A DNA stretch of 10,075 nucleotides from Solirubrobacteraceae bacterium (GTDB taxonomy: Bacteria > Actinomycetota > Thermoleophilia > Solirubrobacterales > Solirubrobacteraceae), in assembly GCA_019683665.1 (NCBI GenBank), contig JADGIB010000120.1:1-10075 (forward strand), given 5' to 3'. Positions 1 to 7,904 of the stretch are shown here, piece by piece; within the stretch, counting starts at the first letter, position 1; each line of letters opens with the position of its first letter. The notes below the pieces were generated by a model. It was not told the origin of the DNA. It made no database searches and was given only the letters and a program-made list of their open reading frames with translations. A program made the position numbers and the translations under genes.

Positions 1-1382
1 CCCGCGCCGGCCCGGTAGGCGACGTAGAGGGCGACCCCGGCCGCCATCCACCCCAGCCCCACCCACCGGGCCGAGCCGTGGAACGCGACGACGGTCGCGA
101 ACAGCGCCGCCGACACCGCCGCGCCGACCGCGGCCGGGACCGGCACCCGCCGGACGGTCAGCGGCATCCGGTACGGCCGCTTGCGCAGCGGCTCGGTGAA
201 GCGCAGCCGCACGACGGCCAGGTGCGCGATCGTGAACGCGAGCGTCGCGCCGAACGCGTAGATGCCGACGAGGAACTCGAGGTCGCGCGGGACGACGAGC
301 GCGGCGGCGAGGACGGCGGCGATCGCGATGACGACGTACGGCGTCGAGCGGGTCGGGTGCAGCCGCCCGACGAGCCCCGGGATCTGGCGGTTCGTCCCGA
401 GCTGGTAGGCGAGCCGCGACAGGCCGAGCATCGCCGCCTCGGCCGCCGCGATCAGCGTCACCGTCGCGACGACCGCGACGACGGAGCGCAGCGCGTCGGC
501 CAGCCAGGCCGGCTCGAAGCGCTCGACGACCCCGAGCACCGGCGCGAGCTCGTGGCGGGTCGCCAGCTCGGTCGTCCCGCCGTCGACCGGGAGCGCGGCC
601 ACCGCGACGAGCGCGATCCCGACGTAGACGAGCGTGACCGTGCCGCTCGCGCTCGCGACGAGCCGCCGCAGCCCGCGCCGGCGGACGTCGACCTCGCCGG
701 CCAGCCCCGACGCGGACTCCAGGCTCGTGAAGGCGACCGTCGCGATCGTCAGCGCGAACACGACGTCCTCCCACGTCGGCGCCGTGCCGAGCTCGATCTG
801 GCCGGTCAGCAGGTCCGCGTCGAAGAAGAGCGCCAGCCCGACGGCGATGAGCAGCGCCTGGAGGACGAGGTCGGCGGCGACGATCGCGACGACGCCCTTC
901 GCGCGCCGGGCGCTGAAGCCGCGGACGTTGCGCGCGGCCACCCAGGCGATCGCCGCGCACGCGACCGCGATCTCCGGCAGCCCGTGGGCGAGCTCGCCCC
1001 AGAACGCGCCGAGGTAGCTCGTCGCCGACAGCGCGCAGACGGCGATGAGGATCACGTAGTCGAGCAGGACGGCCCAGCCGGCGACGAAGCTCGTCAGCTC
1101 GTCGAACGCGTAGCGCGCGAAGACGGTCGCGCCGCCGCGGTCCTGGTGCAGCGACGCCCCCTCGACGTACGTCATCGCCGTCACCGCGAAGTAGAGCCCG
1201 GCGAGGAGGAAGACGAGCGGCGTCAGCCCGAGCGCGAACGAGGCGACGACGCCGAGCGAGAAGTAGATCGCGCTGGCGATCGGGGTGTAGATGATCGCGA
1301 ACAGCCGCGGCGAGCCGAGCGACCGCTGCGCCAGCTCGTGCCCGCGCTCGAGCGCGCCGCGCTCGGCGTCGCGGGCGCTCAC
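1..1382 (-). CDS. APC-family amino acid permease, diverged paralogue, 3' end cut by window edge
   Basis: Inner-membrane transporter of the amino acid-polyamine-organocation (APC) superfamily; 460 codons are visible and the frame is open to the left edge. It aligns along its whole length with the permease at 1567-3468. Shared blocks include VVASFALGLTP after helix 1, NVRG near the middle, and IYAFGATLAFTIAH then VRLR near the C-terminus. The GTG start at 1382 overlaps the TGA of the preceding gene (GTGA) and has GGAGG eight bases upstream, so the start is well fixed. Oddities: the helix-1 motif, YGNVGSSIYY in the paralogue, is YTPIASAIYF here (residues 32-41), and the helix-6 block GIET..NMAEE is SLESASGLAGE (from residue 220). 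Substrate choice or activity may therefore differ. The paralogue carries a C-terminal UspA domain; whether this copy does lies outside the window. The substrate is unknown. Confidence 0.9.
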   Translation of the reverse strand, partial: MSARDAERGALERGHELAQRSLGSPRLFAIIYTPIASAIYFSLGVVASFALGLTPLVFLLAGLYFAVTAMTYVEGASLHQDRGGATVFARYAFDELTSFVAGWAVLLDYVILIAVCALSATSYLGAFWGELAHGLPEIAVACAAIAWVAARNVRGFSARRAKGVVAIVAADLVLQALLIAVGLALFFDADLLTGQIELGTAPTWEDVVFALTIATVAFTSLESASGLAGEVDVRRRGLRRLVASASGTVTLVYVGIALVAVAALPVDGGTTELATRHELAPVLGVVERFEPAWLADALRSVVAVVATVTLIAAAEAAMLGLSRLAYQLGTNRQIPGLVGRLHPTRSTPYVVIAIAAVLAAALVVPRDLEFLVGIYAFGATLAFTIAHLAVVRLRFTEPLRKRPYRMPLTVRRVPVPAAVGAAVSAALFATVVAFHGSARWVGLGWMAAGVALYVAYRAGA

Positions 1383-1570
1383 CGCCGCCCCCTCCGGATG
1401 ACCCACAGCCGCCCGGCCCCGGCCGCCGCGAACAGGACGCCGAGGACGACCCCGACCGCGCCGGCGCCGCCGCCGGCGACGAGCGTGCGCACGATCAGCG
1501 CGACGCCGATCGCGAGCATCGCCAGCGACAGCGCCACCGTCGCCGCCCGGTGCAGGTCCCGTCCGCTCAT
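1379..1570 (-). CDS. Small two-helix membrane protein (63 aa), unknown function
   Basis: The 63-residue protein has two hydrophobic stretches, about residues 10-31 and 36-57. They are separated by a glycine-rich turn (AGGGAGAVG), and the protein ends in a basic tail, RRGRR, that would favour a cytoplasmic C-terminus. Its ATG at 1570 overlaps the TGA of the upstream APC-Usp gene (ATGA), and its own TGA overlaps the GTG of the next permease (GTGA). It is therefore translated between two paralogous transporters and is very likely co-expressed with them. I do not recognise a named family. A small accessory subunit or stabiliser of one of the permeases is possible but is inference from position only. 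The four-base overlaps at both ends argue that it is a real gene and not a chance open frame. Confidence 0.8.
   Translation of the reverse strand: MSGRDLHRAATVALSLAMLAIGVALIVRTLVAGGGAGAVGVVLGVLFAAAGAGRLWVIRRGRR
1388..1395 (-). promoter_or_regulatory. Shine-Dalgarno GGAGGGGG before the GTG start at 1382
   Basis: Read on the minus strand, GGAGG is followed eight bases later by GTG. It lies inside the end of the small upstream gene and supports both the GTG start and translational coupling of the two genes. Confidence 0.7.
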
Positions 1571-3468
1571 CCCAGCAGCGCCGCCGCCTGGAGCTGGTCG
1601 ACCCGCCCCGCCGAGCCGGGGGCGGCCGCGATGATGACCCGGCACGGCCGGTTCGCGAGCACGGTCTCGACGGTGCGGCTGTAGAGCGTCGCCCCGCCGC
1701 GCCCGCTGAGGCCCATGACGATCGCCCGCGCCCGCATCGCCGTCGCCTCCTTCACGATGACCCGGCCGGCCTGCCCGGCCCGCACCCTCACCGCGTGGCC
1801 GGTCACGCGGCGCCCCGCCTGCAGCCGCGCCCGCTCGATGAGCTCGCGCGCCCGCGCCTCCTGGTCGGGGAGCGCCGCGTCGATCGGCGACGAGCTCGGG
1901 ACCGGGATCGTGACGAGGACGTGGATGCCGCGCCGGCGGCGCGACGCGAGCCGGGCCGCCGTCCCGATCGCGGTCTCGTCGTAGCGCAGCCCGTCGAAGG
2001 CGACGAGGATCGAGTCGTACTCGACCTCGTGGTCGACGACCGGGTGCGGCACCGCGACGCGCTTCGTCGAGGTGAGGTCGAGCCCCTGGCGGCGGCGGTA
2101 GGCGACGTAGACGCCGACCCCGAGCAGCAGCCAGCCGACGCCGGCGGCGGCGACCTCGACGTGCATGACGGTCACGGTCACGAACGCGAGGCCGGTGCCG
2201 AGCCCGCCGAGGACGGCGAACAGCGGCAGGCTCCCGATCCGTCCCGGGCCGCGGTAGGGGCGCGGCGCGTCCGGCATCGTCCGGCGCAGCCGGATCACGG
2301 CGACGTGGGCGATCGTGAACGACAGCATCGCCCCGAACGCGTAGACGTTGCCCAGGAAGGCGGCCTCGCCGGGGATGACGGCCAGGCAGGCGACGGCGGC
2401 GAAGACGAGGATGCCGACCCACGGGGTGCCGTGGCGCGGGTGCAGGCGCCGCAGCCCGTCGGGGACCTGGCGGTGGATGCCCATCGAGTAGACGAGCCGC
2501 GACACGCCGAGGATCCCGGCGTTGGCGGCGATGAGCAGGATCGTCGCGGCGAGCAGGGCGACGTAGGCCTCGGCCGCGTGCTGCAGCGGCCCGAGCTCGA
2601 GGTGGCGGACGACGCCGAGGACCGGGTCGCCGGCGTAGCCGCCGTCCTCCTGGCCGACGCCGAGCAGCGTCCGGTACGCGCCGTCGGCCGTCCGCTCCAC
2701 CGGGAGCGCGCTCAGCGCGACGATCGGCAGCGCGGCGTAGATGACGAACACCGCGATCACGACGCGCTTGATCGCGGCCGGGATCGTGCGGCGCTCGTCG
2801 CGCGCCTCCTCGGCCATGTTCGAGATCGTCTCGATCCCGGTGTAGGCGATCATGCCGACCGGGATCGCCAGCAGGAAGTCCTGCCAGGGCGGCGCGACGC
2901 CCAGGTGGATGTTGTCGATCAGCGTCTGCGGCGAGAACACGAGCAGCAGGCCGACGGCGACGAGCAGCAGCTGGGTGAGGAAGTCGACGATCGCCAGCAC
3001 GACGTTCACGCGCGCGGACTCCTGGACGCCGCGCACGTTGACCAGCGCGAGCACCGCGATCACCCCGATCGCGAAGATCACGTCCGCGGGCCCGTGGCGC
3101 AGCGGCTCCCAGAACAGCCCGCCGATGTAGTGGGGCACGAAGAACGCGGAGATCGCGATCGTGATCGTGTAGTTGAGCATCTGGCCCCAGGCGGCCACGA
3201 ACGACCACAGCTCGTTGAACGCCCGCCGGGCGAAGCTCGACGAGCCACCCGCCTCGGGGAACATCGACGTGCCCTCGGCGTACGTGGCGGCGGTGAAGAA
3301 GAAGATGACGCCGGTGATGAGGAAGACGACCGGCGTCAGGCCCAGCGCGAACGAGGCGACGAGCCCGAGCGCGTAGTAGATCGACGACCCGACGTTGCCG
3401 TAGGCGGTCGAGAACAGCGCGTTGACCCCCAGCACGCGCTGAAGGCCCTGGAGCCGGCGTTCGGCCAT
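1567..3468 (-). CDS. APC-family amino acid permease with C-terminal universal stress (UspA) domain
   Basis: The 633-residue membrane protein has about twelve hydrophobic segments over residues 15-455, the normal size of an APC transporter core. It carries the helix-1 motif YGNVGSSIYY (23-32) and the helix-6 block GIETISNMAEE (211-221) followed by RRTIP, both typical of amino acid permeases. From about residue 482 a cytoplasmic UspA-like domain follows. It has VEYDSILVAFDG with Asp492, and the nucleotide-loop pattern VMGLSGRGG (from about 584) then SRTVE and PCRVII. The usual Gly-Ser after the loop is Ser-Arg-Thr here, so ATP binding is plausible but unproven. Fusions of APC permeases to Usp domains are known; the Usp part is thought to tune transport. 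The ATG at 3468 is the only possible start, because an in-frame TAG lies at 3481-3483 with no other start codon between. It is 38 bases downstream of the hydrolase and overlaps the small membrane gene. Confidence 0.93.
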   Translation of the reverse strand: MAERRLQGLQRVLGVNALFSTAYGNVGSSIYYALGLVASFALGLTPVVFLITGVIFFFTAATYAEGTSMFPEAGGSSSFARRAFNELWSFVAAWGQMLNYTITIAISAFFVPHYIGGLFWEPLRHGPADVIFAIGVIAVLALVNVRGVQESARVNVVLAIVDFLTQLLLVAVGLLLVFSPQTLIDNIHLGVAPPWQDFLLAIPVGMIAYTGIETISNMAEEARDERRTIPAAIKRVVIAVFVIYAALPIVALSALPVERTADGAYRTLLGVGQEDGGYAGDPVLGVVRHLELGPLQHAAEAYVALLAATILLIAANAGILGVSRLVYSMGIHRQVPDGLRRLHPRHGTPWVGILVFAAVACLAVIPGEAAFLGNVYAFGAMLSFTIAHVAVIRLRRTMPDAPRPYRGPGRIGSLPLFAVLGGLGTGLAFVTVTVMHVEVAAAGVGWLLLGVGVYVAYRRRQGLDLTSTKRVAVPHPVVDHEVEYDSILVAFDGLRYDETAIGTAARLASRRRRGIHVLVTIPVPSSSPIDAALPDQEARARELIERARLQAGRRVTGHAVRVRAGQAGRVIVKEATAMRARAIVMGLSGRGGATLYSRTVETVLANRPCRVIIAAAPGSAGRVDQLQAAALLG

Positions 3469-3470
3469 GG

Positions 3471-3494
3471 CTGCGCGATGCTAGCCCCGCGCAG
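3471..3494. repeat. Perfect 7-bp stem, 10-base loop hairpin just upstream of the permease start
   Basis: CTGCGCG (3471-3477) pairs exactly with CGCGCAG (3488-3494) around a 10-base loop. It sits between the hydrolase stop (3507) and the permease ATG (3468), ending two bases from the ATG, where a Shine-Dalgarno sequence would normally be. There is no T-run on either side, so it is not a classic intrinsic terminator. It could attenuate read-through or translation, or protect the upstream mRNA end. In DNA this GC-rich a 7-bp chance stem is not rare. Confidence 0.45.
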
Positions 3495-3506
3495 AGCCGG
3501 CGAGGC

Positions 3507-5528
3507 CTACGGGTCGACGGCCGTGCACGGCCCGCCGCCGCACACGTCGATCACCTGACCGCCGATCTGCAGGAACGCGGACTTCTGCTGCCGCGCCGCG
3601 GCGTCGTTGCGCGGCGTCTCGTGCGGGTCCTGGCCGGCGGTCGGCGGGACGTTCGCCGTCGGCGGGGTCGGCGTCCCGCTGTCGAAGTAGACGATCGCCG
3701 ACCCGTCGTACGGATAGGCGGTGATGCGCGGGATGCCCCACAGCGGCTCGGCGTCGGGGAAGCGCCCGGCGGCGACCGGCGTGGCGTTCGTGGCGGCGCC
3801 GATCGTGCGCGCCTCGACGTCGGCGGCGACGTTGGCCACCTGGTGGTCGCCCAGCGCCACCTGCATGAGGATGCGGTGCTGCGGCGTGTTGGGCAGCGGG
3901 TCGGTCGTCATGTGGTTGGCGTAGCCGTCGGCCTCGCCGCGATCCCACAGCTGCTGCAGCAGCGACAGGATCAGCGGCCGCTCGAGCTCGTTCGGGTACG
4001 CCTGGTAGAGGATCTGCGCGTACGTGTTGAAGTCGACCGAGCGGCGCAGGAGCGTCGAGAAGTTCATGCCCGGGACGCCGAGCACGGCGCGGTCGTAGTC
4101 GGGCGCGACCGCGGCCAGCGCGCCGCCGACGATGCCGCCCTGGCTGTTGCCGTCGAAGTACAGCCGGCCGGGCGGGACGTCGATGACCGGGCGCCCGTCG
4201 GCGGTCTGGAAGGCCGGGTGCGCGACGAGCCCGTCGGGGCGGATCATCGTGCGGCCCAGGTAGAGCGCGTCGAGCATCCCCTGCTGCATGCGGTCGGGGA
4301 CGGTCGAGAAGCGCGACAGGTCCTGGAGCAGGCCGGCGATGTGCGGGATGTCCTCGTTGGCCATGCCCTTCCAGGGGGTCGCGCAGAAGACGAACCCGTG
4401 CTCCTGGGAGAGCCGCTTGAGCTGGACCTGGTCGATCTCGGTCGGGCTCCCGAGCAGGCCGTGCCCGTAGAGGCCCGGCCGGGCGGGCCGCTCGAAGGCG
4501 ACGCGCGGGATGTTGCAGACGAACTCGGCCTCGATCGTGCTCGTCGCCCGGATGATCGGGGTCGTCGAGCGCGGGCTCTCGTAGGCGAAGCCGGACCCGG
4601 GCGGGCAGCCGGGCCGGTCGAGGTAGCAGGGGACGATGACGCGGCCGGCGACCTGGCGCGCGATGTCGGGGTCCTCCTCGACGGGGAGGTCGCGGACCTC
4701 GTCGATCGCGAACGCGGGCGAGCGGCCCTCGGGGCGCAGGTCGGCGAGGTCCGTGTCGCCGAGGCGGGCGAACGCGTCGTCGCGCATCGCGAGCATCCGG
4801 CCGGTCAGCGACTGCTCGGAGCCGACGGTGAAGTCCCAGGCCAGGTAGAGCGAGCGGCGCGGGATGCCGGCCCGCCGCAGGTCGCGGAAGATCCGCTCCA
4901 TGCGCGGGCGGCGGGCGTTCACGGCGCGGCTGCGCGACGGCAGCCGGTCGCGGTAGACCCGGAACGCGCGGCGGGCCTTCAGCGTCCGCCCGCGGGCGTC
5001 CTTGAGGTGGCGCAGCGCGACGACGTAGCGGTGGCCGTCGAGCAGGTTGCGGGCCGGGCGGACGATCAGCGTGACGTCGCGGCGGTTGCGCGGGTTGGCG
5101 TCGACCTCGGCCCAGATCGGCTGGCGCTCGCCGGTGGCGGCGTCGATGACGACGATCGGCTGCCGGCGGTCGGCGTAGCGGCCGATGTCGGTGATCGGCA
5201 CGGCGCCGGTGCGCTCGAACGCGGCCTGGCTGTCGAGGCCCGGGACGCGGGTGATGATCGCGTTGCCGGGGCTGAAGCCGTCGTTGCGGTTGATCTCGGT
5301 CGGGTCGATCGGCACGCCCTTCGTGTTGCGCGGCATCGCGGACCGGCGGATGGCGACGCGGCGGCCCGTGGGCGTCCCCTTGTCGCGCTTGGTGAAGTGG
5401 TCGTTGGGCCACGGGTACAGGCAGACCGACGGGTCCAGCGGATCGCATCCGCGGGAGGCGGCGTCGGCCGGCGCGGCGGCGAGGACGAGGGCGGCGACGG
5501 CGAGGAAGGACAGCGTGATGACCCGCAT
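3507..5528 (-). CDS. Secreted alpha/beta-hydrolase (lipase/esterase-like)
   Basis: The predicted extracytoplasmic hydrolase has 673 residues. Residues 1-23 form a signal peptide: Met-Arg, a hydrophobic core, then ADA with likely cleavage after Ala23. The mature N-terminus carries CDPLDPSVCLYPWPNDHFT (from Cys28), a Cys-x8-Cys plus Pro-x-Pro-Asn-Asp block that recalls N-terminal regions of bacterial lipase-like proteins. The nucleophile elbow is GNSQGG with Ser462. Candidates for the other triad members are Asp561 or His562 in ALGDHQV and His636 in DPHETPR; I infer these by position. Two cysteines close to the C-terminus (DVCGGGPC) may form a disulfide. The substrate is unknown, with an ester, lipid or polyester bond most likely. 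I chose the ATG at 5528 because it begins the signal peptide; the frame extends to 5690 but that part is arginine/proline-rich noise overlapping the divergent repressor. No Shine-Dalgarno is visible. The gene diverges from the MarR gene and precedes the permease operon by 38 bases. Confidence 0.85.
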   Translation of the reverse strand: MRVITLSFLAVAALVLAAAPADAASRGCDPLDPSVCLYPWPNDHFTKRDKGTPTGRRVAIRRSAMPRNTKGVPIDPTEINRNDGFSPGNAIITRVPGLDSQAAFERTGAVPITDIGRYADRRQPIVVIDAATGERQPIWAEVDANPRNRRDVTLIVRPARNLLDGHRYVVALRHLKDARGRTLKARRAFRVYRDRLPSRSRAVNARRPRMERIFRDLRRAGIPRRSLYLAWDFTVGSEQSLTGRMLAMRDDAFARLGDTDLADLRPEGRSPAFAIDEVRDLPVEEDPDIARQVAGRVIVPCYLDRPGCPPGSGFAYESPRSTTPIIRATSTIEAEFVCNIPRVAFERPARPGLYGHGLLGSPTEIDQVQLKRLSQEHGFVFCATPWKGMANEDIPHIAGLLQDLSRFSTVPDRMQQGMLDALYLGRTMIRPDGLVAHPAFQTADGRPVIDVPPGRLYFDGNSQGGIVGGALAAVAPDYDRAVLGVPGMNFSTLLRRSVDFNTYAQILYQAYPNELERPLILSLLQQLWDRGEADGYANHMTTDPLPNTPQHRILMQVALGDHQVANVAADVEARTIGAATNATPVAAGRFPDAEPLWGIPRITAYPYDGSAIVYFDSGTPTPPTANVPPTAGQDPHETPRNDAAARQQKSAFLQIGGQVIDVCGGGPCTAVDP

Positions 5529-5578
5529 GGCGGCGGGGACCGTAACACCCGCCCGCGATCGACGGTACGGTTCGACAT
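5529..5578. promoter_or_regulatory. Divergent promoter region with paired TACGGT -10-like hexamers
   Basis: This 50-base region separates the divergent hydrolase and MarR genes. TACGGT occurs on the plus strand at 5566-5571, seven bases before the GTG at 5579, and on the minus strand at 5544-5539, ten bases before the ATG at 5528. Both fit the actinobacterial TAnnnT -10 pattern. The close spacing, together with the lack of a Shine-Dalgarno for either gene, suggests leaderless or nearly leaderless transcripts. I find no convincing -35 elements. Confidence 0.4.
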
Positions 5579-5595
5579 GTGAGCGACTCACATGT
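5575..5595. promoter_or_regulatory. Perfect inverted repeat, candidate MarR operator
   Basis: ACATGTGAG (5575-5583), a three-base spacer CGA, then CTCACATGT (5587-5595) form a perfect 9-3-9 palindrome. Each arm also contains the self-complementary hexamer ACATGT. It covers the GTG start codon of the MarR gene and lies just after its likely -10. MarR dimers typically bind near-perfect palindromes of about 16-22 bp overlapping their own promoters, so autorepression is the natural reading. Its distance from the hydrolase start (about 47 bases) would also place it upstream of that promoter. Confidence 0.75.
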
Positions 5596-6112
5596 GCAGG
5601 CGGCGAACCTGCTGGGGGCGCTGGCGCTGGCGGTCGGGGAGCGGATCGAGGCCGCCGGGGAGACCGCGGCGGGCAAGCGGGCGGCCGCACCCGCGGCGCT
5701 CGTGGCGCTGCACGAGTACGCCGGCGGCTGCACGATCGACGCGCTGCGGGCGATCGTCGCGCTGACGCCGTCGGGCGCCGTGCGGCTCGTCGACCGTCTC
5801 GAGGCGGCGGGGCTCGCCCGGCGCGAGCCGGGCGCGGACGGACGGCGGCGCAGCGTCGTGCTCACCGCGGCCGGGCGCGCCGCCGCCGAGCGGGTGCGCG
5901 ACGCCCGCGCGGCCGCGCTGGAGGAGCTGCTGGCGCCGCTGGACGACGACGACCGGGCCGAGCTGGGACGGCTGGCGGGCGCCGTGCTCGGCGGGATCAC
6001 GCGCGGGCGCGACGACGCGTGGCGCATCTGCCGGCTGTGCGACCCCGACGCGTGCGGGCACCACGAGGGGCGCTGCCCGGTGACGATCGCCGCGCACGGC
6101 TCGGAGGGCTGA
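5579..6112 (+). CDS. MarR-family transcriptional regulator with C-terminal Cys4 motif
   Basis: The 177-residue dimeric winged-helix DNA-binding protein has the usual MarR length plus a short tail. Residues 35-100 contain the wHTH. The recognition helix is about TPSGAVRLVDRLEAAGL (63-79) and the wing is EPGADGRRRSVVLT (83-96), the classic D-x-R-x3-V-x-LT pattern. A helical dimerisation part precedes and follows. The C-terminal tail has CRLCDPDACG and then Cys166 (Cys151, 154, 159, 166; spacing C-x2-C-x4-C-x6-C, with His161-His162 between), which could bind a metal or act as a thiol sensor. The GTG at 5579 is the first possible start after an in-frame TAA at 5543-5545; a second in-frame GTG at 5594 is an alternative that would leave the palindrome entirely upstream. 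The gene heads an operon with the ABC permease (five bases after the stop) and its ATPase, and probably represses that operon. The ligand is unknown. Confidence 0.9.
   Translation: MSDSHVQAANLLGALALAVGERIEAAGETAAGKRAAAPAALVALHEYAGGCTIDALRAIVALTPSGAVRLVDRLEAAGLARREPGADGRRRSVVLTAAGRAAAERVRDARAAALEELLAPLDDDDRAELGRLAGAVLGGITRGRDDAWRICRLCDPDACGHHEGRCPVTIAAHGSEG
6103..6108 (+). promoter_or_regulatory. Shine-Dalgarno GGAGGG for the ABC permease
   Basis: GGAGGG ends nine bases before the GTG at 6118 and overlaps the last codons of the MarR gene. It fixes the GTG start and indicates coupled translation. Confidence 0.7.
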
Positions 6113-7894
6113 GCGCCGTGCGGGGGCGCAGCGCGACGGCGGTCCTGGCCCTCGCGTTCGCGCGGGCCCGCGCCGCGCCCGGCCGGGCGCTGCTGGCGGC
6201 CGCCGGGGTCGCGGCCGCGGTCGCGCTGCTGGCGGTCGCCGCGGGCGGCGGCGCGATCGCCGGCGAGCGGGCCGCCGAGCGCGTGCTGGCCGGCCTCCCC
6301 GCCGCCGACCAGCGGGTCGCGCTCGCCTGGACGGGCCGGCTGCCCGCGTCCGAGGCGTAGGCGGCGGACCGGGCGCTGGCCGCCACGGCCGGCAAGCCGG
6401 TGACGCGCGCCGTCCTGCTGCGGCCGGTGCGCCTCGGCCCGGACGGGACCCCGGCTCAGGTCGCCGCGATCGCCCCCGCCGGCCGCTGGCTGCGCCTCGT
6501 CGCGGGACGCCTGCCGCGCGCGTGCGCGCCCGCCCGCTGCGAGGTCGTGCAGGTCGGCGGGCCGCCGCTGGCCGGCGTGCCCGGCGCCGAAGGCCAGGTC
6601 GAGATCGTCGGGCGCGCGCGGCTGACCTCGGCGATCCCGCTTGGCTTCCGGCCGCGCCCCGGAGCCGCGGCCGGCGGGCCCGAGACGCCGGGCGAGGCCC
6701 CGTTGCTCGTCGGCGCCGACCCGGCCGGCCTCGAGCGCCTGCCCGCGCTGGCCGCCGTGTCGCGCACGCACGCGTGGAGCGCCCCGCTCGGCCTGGCCGG
6801 GATCGCCTCGTGGGACCTCGACGCGGCCGCGGCGCGGGTGGCGCGCCTGCGCGCGGGACTGGAGGCGACCGGCGGCTGGACGGTCGACGCGCCGCTGCGG
6901 GGCCTCGACGCCGCCCGGGCCCGGGCGGAGACCGCCCGCGAGCGGGTCGGCCTCGTCGCCGCGGCCGCCGCCGCGCTGCTGGTCGCGTTCGCCGTCGTGG
7001 CCGCGGGCGCGCTGGGCCGCGACCTCGCCGCCGAGCAGCAGCGCCTGGAGCGCCGCGGCGCACGCCGCTGGCAGCTCGCGCTGCTCGGGCTGGCCGAGGC
7101 GGCCGGTCCGGCCGCCGCGGGGGTGGTCGTCGGCGCCGCGGCCGGGATCGCCGTCACGTGGCTGCGCGCCCGCGGCGCTGGCCTCGACGCCGGCGCGCTC
7201 ACGACCCACGCGCTGCTGACGCCCACCGCCCTGGCCGCCGCCGTCGCCTGCTGGCTGGCGGCGACGCTCCTGCTGGCCGCCGGAGCGGCGGTGCGCGGGC
7301 GCGCGGCCGGGCGGATCGGCGACGCGATCGCCATCGGCGCCGTGGCCGCGCTCGCGCTGGCGCTGGCCCGCGGCGACGTCGACGCGGGCACGCTGGCCCG
7401 GGGCGCGGACCCGGTCGCCGCGCTCCTGCCCGCCCTGGCCGGTCTCGCATTCGGGCTCGCGCTCGTGCGCCTCGCCCCGCCCGTGCTGCGGGGGCTCGGC
7501 CGCGCGGCGCGGCCCGCGCCCGCGCTCCTGCGCACTGCCGCACTCGGCGTGGCCCGCTCGCCGCGCCAGGCGGCGCTCACGGTCGCATTCGTCGCCGTGT
7601 GCGGCGGCCTGGCGATGTTCGCCGCCGGCTACCGCGCGACGCTCGAGGCCGGCCAGCGCGACGAGGCGGCCTTCCGCGTCCCCCTCGACGTGACGATCGC
7701 CGCCGGCTCCGACTTCGTCTCCCCCACGCGGCTGGCCGGCCCGAGCCGGTGGCGGGAGCTCGCCGGCGGCGCGCGGGTGCTGCCCGTCGTGCGCCAGAGC
7801 GGCTCGGTGCCGCGCGGCGCCACGCGCGTCACGCTGCCGGTGCTCGGGGTCCCCGCCCGCGGCCTGGGCGAGCTGCGCGGGTGGGACCGGACGG

Positions 7895-7904
7895 GCGCGC
7901 GCGC
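7895..7904. repeat. (GC)5 tract at the permease frameshift
   Basis: Five tandem GC units lie exactly where the reading frame of the permease changes. Loss of one GC unit from an ancestral six would produce the observed shift, either by replication slippage or as a sequencing error. Confidence 0.5.

Noticed and set aside
3471..3494. Intrinsic terminator between hydrolase and permease
   Set aside because: The stem is followed on neither strand by a T-run and it abuts the permease start codon.
78..3558. Long plus-strand open frames opposite the permeases (78-1634, 1795-3558)
   Set aside because: They are made almost only of Arg, Asp, Glu, Ala and Gly with no motifs, and they mirror the third-position GC bias of the real minus-strand genes.
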